64,000 nucleotides of DNA, taken from Hyphomicrobium_B sp001006785 (GTDB lineage: Bacteria > Pseudomonadota > Alphaproteobacteria > Rhizobiales > Hyphomicrobiaceae). The stretch covers positions 1 to 64,000 of the forward strand of contig NZ_CDHO01000003.1 in assembly GCF_001006785.1 (NCBI RefSeq), read 5' to 3'. Shown here piece after piece: positions 31,924 to 38,221 of this stretch; the first letter of the stretch is position 1, and each line of letters starts with the position of its first letter. The notes under the pieces were generated by a model that worked only from the letters and a program-made list of their open reading frames with translations, ran no database searches and was not told where the DNA came from. Made by a program: the position numbers and the translations under genes.

Positions 31924-33216
31924 ATGGCAGCCCAGGACTTTGAGAAAAGCCCCGCCGTCGGCCCCAGTAAACCACGTCTCTTCAAAGTTTTAGGGCCAGG
32001 CCTCATCACCGGCGCCTCGGACGACGATCCGAGCGGCATCGCGACCTATTCGCAGGCTGGAGCACTGTTCGGCTTCGGGCTGTTATGGACGATGGTCGTT
32101 GCCTATCCGTTGATGGCCGCCGTGCAGGAGATCAGCGCCCGTATCGGCCGGACCACCGGCAAAGGTCTCGCGGCCAACATCATTCCCAATTATCCGCCGG
32201 TCGTCGTGTTCGGTCTCGTCGGCCTTTTGTTTATGGCTAACATCATCAACATCGGCGCCAATCTCGGAGCGATGGGTGACGCCGTTGCGTTGCTCGCAGG
32301 CGGCCCGCGACTAATCTACGTCATCGCGTTTGGCGTTCTTTGCACACTGATGGAAGTCTTCATGAAGTACACGCGCTACGTCGCCGTGCTGAAATGGCTG
32401 ACGCTCGCGCTGTTCTCCTACATCGCAACGCTGTTCGCGATCGACATCCCCTGGACCGGGGTCATCTCCGGCCTGCTGGTGCCGAAGCTCTCGACCGACG
32501 GCAACTACTGGCAGACCGTGGTCGCCATCCTCGGCACGACGATCAGCCCTTATCTGTTTTTCTGGCAGGCCTCGCAGGAGGTCGAAGACATTCATGAAAT
32601 CCCCAAACGCGAACCGCTTCTGACGAGCCCTCGCCAAGCTCCGTCCGCCCAACATCGCATAAGGATCGACACGCTCGTCGGCATGGCGTTCTCGAACATC
32701 GTCGCGATCTCGATCATCGTGACCGTCGGAGCAACGCTGCACCCGGCCGGCATCACGGACATCGAAAGCTCGGCGCAGGCGGCATCGGCATTGAAGCCGA
32801 TCGGCGGCGCCTTCGCGTTCGGCCTGTTCGCGCTCGGCATTATCGGAACGGGGATGCTTTCAATTCCCGTTCTCGCAGGCTCCGCCGCTTATGCGTTCGG
32901 CGAAGCGCTCAAATGGAAAGTCGGACTGTCGTTGAAACCGACGGAAGGCAAAGCCTTCTACGGCATGATTGCCCTTGCGACCCTCGTCGGCATCGCGATC
33001 AACTTTTCGGGATTGAACCCCATCAAAGCGCTATACTATAGCGCCGTCATCAACGGGGTCGTGGCCGTGCCCATCATCGCGATCATGATGCTGATGGCTG
33101 GAAATAAGAAAGTCATGGGGCAATTTACGGTTCACGGATGGTTGAGCTACCTCGGCTGGGCCACCGCCGCCGTCATGGCGCTCGCGAGCGTCGCTATGCT
33201 TGTCGGAATGCTCTGA
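31924..33216 (+). CDS. Nramp-family (SLC11-like) divalent metal transporter, non-canonical
   Basis: 430 residues with about 11 hydrophobic segments and the Nramp fold signatures. TM1 reads GASDDDPSGIATYSQAG (33-39) where manganese/iron Nramps have DPGN; TM6 reads GTTISPYLFFWQASQEVED, so the usual metal-binding MPH is SPY (208-210). The aspartate is kept, while the soft-metal methionine and the histidine are replaced. That points away from classical Mn/Fe import and possibly to magnesium or another ion (inference). It stands alone behind an exact EcfG promoter and has no MntR/Fur-type gene beside it. Confidence 0.85.
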   Translation: MAAQDFEKSPAVGPSKPRLFKVLGPGLITGASDDDPSGIATYSQAGALFGFGLLWTMVVAYPLMAAVQEISARIGRTTGKGLAANIIPNYPPVVVFGLVGLLFMANIINIGANLGAMGDAVALLAGGPRLIYVIAFGVLCTLMEVFMKYTRYVAVLKWLTLALFSYIATLFAIDIPWTGVISGLLVPKLSTDGNYWQTVVAILGTTISPYLFFWQASQEVEDIHEIPKREPLLTSPRQAPSAQHRIRIDTLVGMAFSNIVAISIIVTVGATLHPAGITDIESSAQAASALKPIGGAFAFGLFALGIIGTGMLSIPVLAGSAAYAFGEALKWKVGLSLKPTEGKAFYGMIALATLVGIAINFSGLNPIKALYYSAVINGVVAVPIIAIMMLMAGNKKVMGQFTVHGWLSYLGWATAAVMALASVAMLVGML

Positions 33217-33228
33217 CAGAGACGCCGA

Positions 33229-33459
33229 TCAACCTTTGTCACCATCGCCATCCTCCGAAGTCAGCAGCCCATAGTCTTGCGATCTCAACGGCTTCACGGC
33301 TCCTTCCAGCTGCTTGATGTGAAGGCCGACATTCAACAACTGGCGTATCGCAGCCGCGCGGCTCGGCATGCGCTGCTGAAACCGCCAATCGTCGATCGCC
33401 GCCAATTCTTCGTCGCTCAGCATGATCTGGATGCGGGTTTCGCGAGATAATCCGCCCAT
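33229..33459 (-). CDS. Ribbon-helix-helix (CopG/Arc-type) small protein
   Basis: 76 residues from the ATG at 33459, with AAGGGGAGAGG upstream. SRETRIQIMLSDEELAAIDDWRFQQRMPSRAAAIRQLLNVGLH is a classic ribbon-helix-helix layout: a beta strand, then two helices with an SRAAAIRQLL second helix. It is a DNA-binding regulator or an antitoxin-like protein; no toxin gene is adjacent. An exact EcfG-type promoter lies 57 bp upstream. Convergent with the Nramp gene. Confidence 0.8.
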   Translation of the reverse strand: MGGLSRETRIQIMLSDEELAAIDDWRFQQRMPSRAAAIRQLLNVGLHIKQLEGAVKPLRSQDYGLLTSEDGDGDKG

Positions 33460-33516
33460 AGACTTGCCTCTCCCCTTCCCGCCTCCGACTGGCGTCACTT
33501 ACTCATTCGACACCAA

Positions 33517-33541
33517 AACGGTATGTGGGGTAGAATGTTCC
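33517..33541 (-). promoter_or_regulatory. EcfG-type promoter for the ribbon-helix-helix gene
   Basis: On the minus strand, GGAAC-N16-CGTT, an exact match. Confidence 0.7.
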
Positions 33542-33634
33542 ATGATCGCATTAACCTCGGATTTGGTATTTCGCGGATGGTTTCCCGTATGCCGATGCGG
33601 TATGCCGGGAGCTTAGGTAGCGTCAGTGAGCAAC

Positions 33635-33868
33635 ATGTCCTCAGGGTTTAATGTCTTCGGGCCGGAAGAACTCGATCGCGCCGAAAGCATCCTCAGCGAA
33701 GTCTGGGCTTCAGTGCCGGGCGACGTTCGCAAAGGCCCGGGCGCGGACATCTTGCGCGAACGCATGGCCCGCCACGTTCTCGCAGCGCTCGTAAACAGCG
33801 GCGCCGACTCCGATGAACTCAAAGCCTCGGTGATGAGAGCTGGTGCGTCCGACTGGGCCCGCGCATAA
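33635..33868 (+). CDS. Small hypothetical protein (77 aa)
   Basis: The ATG at 33635 (MSSGFNVFGPEELDRAESIL) is preferred; an in-frame GTG lies 9 bp earlier. It is helical and acidic, with LSEVWASVPGDVRKGPGADILRERMARHVLAALVNSGADSDELKASVMR, a type of short protein common in Rhizobiales (recalled). No function is known. It is followed within 15 bp by the EcfG promoter of the predicted small RNA. Confidence 0.6.
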   Translation: MSSGFNVFGPEELDRAESILSEVWASVPGDVRKGPGADILRERMARHVLAALVNSGADSDELKASVMRAGASDWARA

Positions 33869-33881
33869 CCGAAATCGAAGG

Positions 33882-33907
33882 GGAACCTTCTTCCTCATTT
33901 TGTCGTT
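33882..33907 (+). promoter_or_regulatory. EcfG-type promoter for small RNA and/or ligD
   Basis: GGAAC-N17-CGTT, an exact match. The predicted start is near 33914, about 45 nt before an intrinsic terminator-like hairpin and 157 nt before the ligD ATG. Confidence 0.65.
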
Positions 33908-33913
33908 CATCAA

Positions 33914-33999
33914 CCAGACGCATGTACCAACGTGTGTCAGGCGCCGAAAGGTGCTGGGCCGTCCGGGAGCCTCCATGACTCCCCGGCGGCTTTCTTTAT
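33914..33999 (+). ncRNA. Predicted stress-induced small RNA with anti-Shine-Dalgarno loop
   Basis: A promoter-to-terminator unit of about 85 nt without an ORF. A first hairpin GCGCC-GAAA-GGTGC (33941-33954) is followed by a long stem GCCGTCCGGGAG ... CTCCCCGGCGGC (33958-33990) whose loop exposes CCTCC, complementary to ribosome-binding sites, and then TTTCTTTATATTT. The architecture recalls the C-rich-loop small RNAs of alphaproteobacteria, including the EcfG-dependent GsrN of Caulobacter. Homology was not tested. Read-through would give a structured ligD leader instead. Confidence 0.5.
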
Positions 34000-34070
34000 A
34001 TTTGCGGCATCCGCTGGCGGCAGGCGCAAGCCGCAGCTAAGCTCTTGAAGCTTTTCGCGGAGACTGAGGG

Positions 34071-35744
34071 ATGGCGTCGAAACAGCTTTCCGAATATCGC
34101 GCCAAACGCGATTTCACCAAGACAGCCGAGCCCAGCGGCGCGAAATCGGTCCGCCCCGCCAAGCATCTCCGCTTCGTCATCCAGAAGCACGACGCAACCC
34201 GATTGCACTATGATTTGCGGCTTGAACTCGATGGCGTGTTCAAATCCTGGGCCGTGACCAAGGGGCCGTCGCTCGATCCGAAAGTCAAACGCCTCGCCGT
34301 CGAAGTAGAGGATCATCCTCTCGATTACGGGGACTTCGAGGGCACGATTCCGAAAGGACAATACGGCGGCGGTACCGTCATGCTCTGGGATCGTGGGTTC
34401 TGGGCGCCGCTCGGCGACGAAACACCCGAGCAGCAATTGCGCAAGGGCGATCTGAAATTCGTGCTCGTCGGCGACAAGCTCGAAGGCAGCTGGGTTCTCG
34501 TGCGCATCAAGAACGATCGCGCCGGCAACAAGCGCACGAACTGGCTTCTGATTAAGCATCGCGATCAAATTGCAAAGCCCGGCGACGATGACGGCATTCT
34601 GAAAAAGGATCGATCCGTCGCATCCGGCCGGTCGATGTCCGATATCGCTGCCGGGCGCGGCAAAGGACCCGAGCCCTTCATCTCGAAACGCCGTCACGCC
34701 GCCAAGCCGGACGCCATTTGGAACTCGAACCGCGCCGACGGCGAAGCCGAGGAAGACGAGAAAAAGCCGGCGCCGTTGCGCCGCGTTGTTGTGAAAAAAG
34801 CAACGAACGCCGGCAAACGCTCGGCGAAAAACACTGACGGTGGCCCGAACACCGTCTGCGGAATTACGATTTCGAACCCCGATAAAAAGCTGTGGCCCGC
34901 GAATACCGGCGCCGCGGTTTCGAAACTCGACCTCGCGCATTATCTCGAGACAGTCGGACCTTGGATGCTCGAACACATCAAGGGCAGGCCGTGCTCCGTC
35001 ATCCGCGCGCCCGACGGCATCGACGGAGAAACGTTCTTTCAGCGTCATGCCATGCGCGGCATGTCCTCCGAGATCGACCTCGTCCGCATTTCCGGCGATC
35101 GCGAACCCTACATCGAAGTCAACAGCGTCGAAGCGCTCGTGGCGCTCGGGCAAATCGCGGCGCTCGAATTCCATCCCTGGAATTGCGAACCGCTCGAGCC
35201 GGATGTGCCGGGCCGTCTGGTGTTCGATCTCGATCCGGCGCCGGACGTTCCCTTCGATCGTGTTGTCGACGCCGCCAACGAATTGCGCGAGCGCTTGCAA
35301 GCTATCGGTCTTGTGCCCTTTTGCAAGACGACCGGCGGCAAGGGTCTGCATGTCGTGACGCCGTTGAAGCCGCGCCGCGGCGACGGCATCGGCTGGAACG
35401 AAGCGAAGACGTTCGCCGGTGCGCTCTGCCAACAGATGGCCGCCGACGATCCGAAGTCGTATCTGATCAAGATGACGAAGAAGCTGCGCACAGGCCGGAT
35501 CTTTCTCGACTACTTACGCAACGATCGGATGGCGACGGCGGTCGCGCCGTTGTCGCCGCGTGCGCGGCCGGGTGCGACCGTCTCCATGCCGCTCACCTGG
35601 AGCCAGGTTCGCAAAGGCCTCGATCCGGCGCGCTTTACCGTGCACACGGTTCCTGACCTGCTCGCCAAATCCAAAGCGTGGAACGACTACTGCGACTCCT
35701 GCCGTCCGCTCGGAGCTGCGATCAAATCGCTGCTCGGCAAGTGA
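34071..35744 (+). CDS. ligD: LigD phosphoesterase-polymerase (PE-POL) protein of NHEJ
   Basis: 557 residues. The N-terminal PE domain (about 28-170) has RFVIQKHDATRLHYDLRLELDGVFKSWAV and GTIPKGQYGGGTV; a disordered basic linker (about 195-265); then the archaeo-eukaryotic-primase-type POL domain with the catalytic pair FDLDP (Asp386/Asp388) and TGGKGLHVVTPL. It trims and fills DNA ends during Ku-dependent repair. The expected ATP ligase domain is absent and is encoded by the next gene, whose GTG overlaps this TGA. An exact EcfG promoter and a terminator-like hairpin lie upstream. Confidence 0.93.
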   Translation: MASKQLSEYRAKRDFTKTAEPSGAKSVRPAKHLRFVIQKHDATRLHYDLRLELDGVFKSWAVTKGPSLDPKVKRLAVEVEDHPLDYGDFEGTIPKGQYGGGTVMLWDRGFWAPLGDETPEQQLRKGDLKFVLVGDKLEGSWVLVRIKNDRAGNKRTNWLLIKHRDQIAKPGDDDGILKKDRSVASGRSMSDIAAGRGKGPEPFISKRRHAAKPDAIWNSNRADGEAEEDEKKPAPLRRVVVKKATNAGKRSAKNTDGGPNTVCGITISNPDKKLWPANTGAAVSKLDLAHYLETVGPWMLEHIKGRPCSVIRAPDGIDGETFFQRHAMRGMSSEIDLVRISGDREPYIEVNSVEALVALGQIAALEFHPWNCEPLEPDVPGRLVFDLDPAPDVPFDRVVDAANELRERLQAIGLVPFCKTTGGKGLHVVTPLKPRRGDGIGWNEAKTFAGALCQQMAADDPKSYLIKMTKKLRTGRIFLDYLRNDRMATAVAPLSPRARPGATVSMPLTWSQVRKGLDPARFTVHTVPDLLAKSKAWNDYCDSCRPLGAAIKSLLGK

Positions 35745-36823
35745 GCCGTGGGGTGGCGCGCGGCAGGACGACCATCGGAGCACGAACGCGTACTGCGACC
35801 GCGAAACCGAAGGCGGCGTCTCGCAACGGCACGCGAACGCCCAAAATGCCCGCCGCTGCAGTTAAAAGCGCGCTTCCCGACTTCGTCGATCCCTGTCTTG
35901 CGACGCTTGTCGCGGCGCCGCCCGAAGGCGACGATTGGGTGCACGAGATCAAATTCGACGGCTATCGCATTCAGGCCCGCATCGACGGCGACGACGTTCG
36001 GCTCATCACGCGCAGCGGATTGGATTGGACAGACCGTTTCGGTGAGCTTTCCGAATGGCTGCGCAAGGTCCATCGCGGCAAGGCGCTGATCGACGGCGAA
36101 CTCGTCGTCGAAGACAGCTCCGGACACTCCAACTTCTCAGAGCTCGCCTCAGCGCTGAAGAGCGGAGTTTCGGATCGCTTCATTTTTCAGTGTTTCGATC
36201 TTCTGCATCTCGACGGCTTCAATCTGATGCCCGCCCCTCTGATCGAACGGAAAGATCTGCTTCGGCAAATACTGGTGCGTCGCCCTGTACCGGGCATTCG
36301 CTACAGCGAACATCTGACCGGCGACGCTGCCCGTATGCTGAGCGAAGCATGCCGTCTCGGTCTCGAAGGACTCGTCTCCAAACGCGCCAACAGACCGTAT
36401 CGCTCAGGCCGTCACGACGACTGGCTGAAGAGCAAGTGCATTCAAGTCGATGAATTCGTCATCATCGGATACGTCGTGTCGAATGTCTCGGCCAGCGCGG
36501 TCGGCGCGCTCGTCGTCGGCTATTTCGACCGCAAGCGCCTTGTGTACGCAGGGCGCGTGGGAACCGGATTCGCTCAAAAGACGGCCGTCGCTCTGATGAA
36601 GAAGCTGAAGCCGCTCGCAATCGCCGCCCCGTCATTTGCTTCCGCATTGACAGGCTTGCAGCGTAAGGGCGTCGTCTGGGTCGAGCCCGTGCTCGTCGCG
36701 CAAATCGAATATCGCGCCTGGACCGGCGACAACCTGCTGCGCCACGCGGCGTTCAAAGGCTTGCGCGAGGACAAGCCTGCCGTCGACGTCCGCCGTCCTG
36801 TCGTCAAGTCTCCAAAAACCTGA
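35741..36823 (+). CDS. LigD-type ATP-dependent DNA ligase domain as separate protein
   Basis: 360 residues. A GTG start at 35741 overlaps the upstream TGA (GTGA), implying translational coupling; a basic N-terminal tail of about 45 residues precedes the ligase core. Motif I EIKFDGYR contains the adenylated lysine (about 71); LIDGELVVED and LVSKRANRPYRSGRHDDWLKSKC (motif V) follow, then an OB-fold part (IIGYVVSNVS...VGALVVGYFD). It seals breaks with ATP. Normally this domain is part of LigD; here it is a free-standing partner of the PE-POL protein. Convergent with ku. Confidence 0.92.
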   Translation: MSRGVARGRTTIGARTRTATAKPKAASRNGTRTPKMPAAAVKSALPDFVDPCLATLVAAPPEGDDWVHEIKFDGYRIQARIDGDDVRLITRSGLDWTDRFGELSEWLRKVHRGKALIDGELVVEDSSGHSNFSELASALKSGVSDRFIFQCFDLLHLDGFNLMPAPLIERKDLLRQILVRRPVPGIRYSEHLTGDAARMLSEACRLGLEGLVSKRANRPYRSGRHDDWLKSKCIQVDEFVIIGYVVSNVSASAVGALVVGYFDRKRLVYAGRVGTGFAQKTAVALMKKLKPLAIAAPSFASALTGLQRKGVVWVEPVLVAQIEYRAWTGDNLLRHAAFKGLREDKPAVDVRRPVVKSPKT

Positions 36824-36841
36824 TCCGGCGCGCCCGCCCGG

Positions 36842-37741
36842 TCATCCGCGCGCGCGGCTTTTGGTTTTCGGTTTCGGCTTGCTGCGCTTTGCCGGCTCGC
36901 GCTTCTGCTGCGAAGCCGCCGTTTTGGTCGATGATCGCGCGCTCTTCGCCGGAGCCTTGCCGGTCGAGCGCCGCAGCGCATCCATGAAGTCGATGACCGT
37001 GCCGCCCGCCGGACGCTCGTCGCCGCCACCGACTTCCGTCGACTCTCCGCCCTCGACCTTCTCCTTGACGAGATTGCGAAGCGCCTCGGCGTAATGGTTC
37101 TTGAAATCGCCGGGTTCGAATTTGCGCGTGCGTTCCTTAATGAGTTGCTTGGCCATTTCGATCAGCTCCGGCCGAAGCTTGCCGTTGCTGATTTCGGAAA
37201 AGACGTCGTCGGCATCGCGCACTTCGTTGGCGTAGCGCAGCGTCTCGATCATCAAACCGTCGCCGCTCGGCTTCATGGCGATCAGATTTTCGCGTCCGCG
37301 CATCGTCAGCTGTCCGACGCCGAATTTCTTCGACTCCTTCAGCGCATCGCGGATGATGCGATAGCCTTCCTCCGCGACGTCGCCGTCAGGGAGCACGTAA
37401 TACGGATTATCGAAGTACAGCGGATCGATGGAGCACGCATCGACGAATTCCGTCAGCTCGATCGTGTGCCGCGTCGAGAGCTTGAGCTTGTCGAGCTCGT
37501 CCGGCTCGAACAGCACATAGCTACCGTCATCAAGTTCATAGCCCTGCACGATGTCGGATTGCGGCACGACCTTGCCGGTCTCCCCCGCCACCTTCTGATA
37601 GCGGATACGCTGCTTCGATTTACGATCGACTTGATGCAGCGCGATCTTGTCTTCCGAAGCGGTCGCGCTGACGAGCCGGATCGGAATGGTGACAAGAGCC
37701 AGGCGGAGATGCCCCTTCCAGAACGACCGCGCGGTGGCCAT
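36842..37741 (-). CDS. ku: Non-homologous end-joining protein Ku
   Basis: 299 residues. The start MATARSFWKGHLRLALVTIPIRLVSA and the core IRYQKVAGETGKVVPQSDIVQGYELDDGSYVLFEPDEL identify bacterial Ku, a homodimeric ring that binds DNA ends and recruits LigD. A Lys/Ser/Pro-rich C-terminal tail (about 245-299) is the usual DNA-binding/LigD-stimulating extension. GGGAG precedes the ATG. It is convergent with the ligase gene (18 bp) and has its own exact EcfG promoter at 37817-37842, so both arms of the NHEJ locus appear stress-controlled. Confidence 0.95.
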   Translation of the reverse strand: MATARSFWKGHLRLALVTIPIRLVSATASEDKIALHQVDRKSKQRIRYQKVAGETGKVVPQSDIVQGYELDDGSYVLFEPDELDKLKLSTRHTIELTEFVDACSIDPLYFDNPYYVLPDGDVAEEGYRIIRDALKESKKFGVGQLTMRGRENLIAMKPSGDGLMIETLRYANEVRDADDVFSEISNGKLRPELIEMAKQLIKERTRKFEPGDFKNHYAEALRNLVKEKVEGGESTEVGGGDERPAGGTVIDFMDALRRSTGKAPAKSARSSTKTAASQQKREPAKRSKPKPKTKSRARG

Positions 37742-37816
37742 GATCTACTCCCTGGGACGCAATACAATGGGAGGATTATAGCGCAGAATGCGCGAAATCC
37801 CCCGTTTACGCCAAGC

Positions 37817-37842
37817 AACGCCGCGATGCGGGGAACGGTTCC
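37817..37842 (-). promoter_or_regulatory. EcfG-type promoter for ku
   Basis: On the minus strand, GGAAC-N17-CGTT, an exact match, ending 76 bp upstream of the ku ATG at 37741. Confidence 0.65.
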
Positions 37843-37863
37843 GCTTAACGCTGTTTCCGTTCG

Positions 37864-38058
37864 CTATTTCGGCTCCGTGATCGCCACCCAGTGATAGCGA
37901 TTGCTCAGCGTACGCCGATGCTCCTCCGCCTCTTGCCTCGTTGCAAACGTCATCGCTGCATCCACGTCCTGGACGCCGCTGTTGTCCTTGCCCAGATAGA
38001 TTTCCGTGCCGCCGGAATAAATGACGTCAGGCTTACGTTCGACGAGCATCCACTTCAT
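37864..38058 (-). CDS. Small hypothetical protein (64 aa)
   Basis: The ATG at 38058 (MKWMLVERKPDVIYSGGTEIYLGKD) begins the protein-like part of a longer open frame; the upstream portion is Ser/Cys/Arg-rich noise. A compact alpha/beta composition, VDAAMTFATRQEAEEHRRTLSNRYHWVAITEPK, suggests a small folded domain. Not recognised. The ribosome-binding site is weak. Confidence 0.5.
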   Translation of the reverse strand: MKWMLVERKPDVIYSGGTEIYLGKDNSGVQDVDAAMTFATRQEAEEHRRTLSNRYHWVAITEPK

Positions 38059-38221
38059 CGCAAGGCTCTGTAATCGCTTCCGGCCCCCGCGCGACCATCG
38101 GCCGGGCCCGAACGGAAGTTGTAGCCGAACGGTCAGCCAGAGAAATTGACAATTCGGACGTACTCCAACTTTTTTTACCGCCAGCCGCGCCCGATGCTGG
38201 CCTCGGCTGGCGATACCGGTA

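Noticed and set aside
33958..33990. Hairpin with GGGAGCC and GACTCCC considered as a member of the 41-bp palindrome family
   Set aside because: The two half-motifs are in the opposite order and the arms do not match; it fits better as the terminator of the predicted small RNA.
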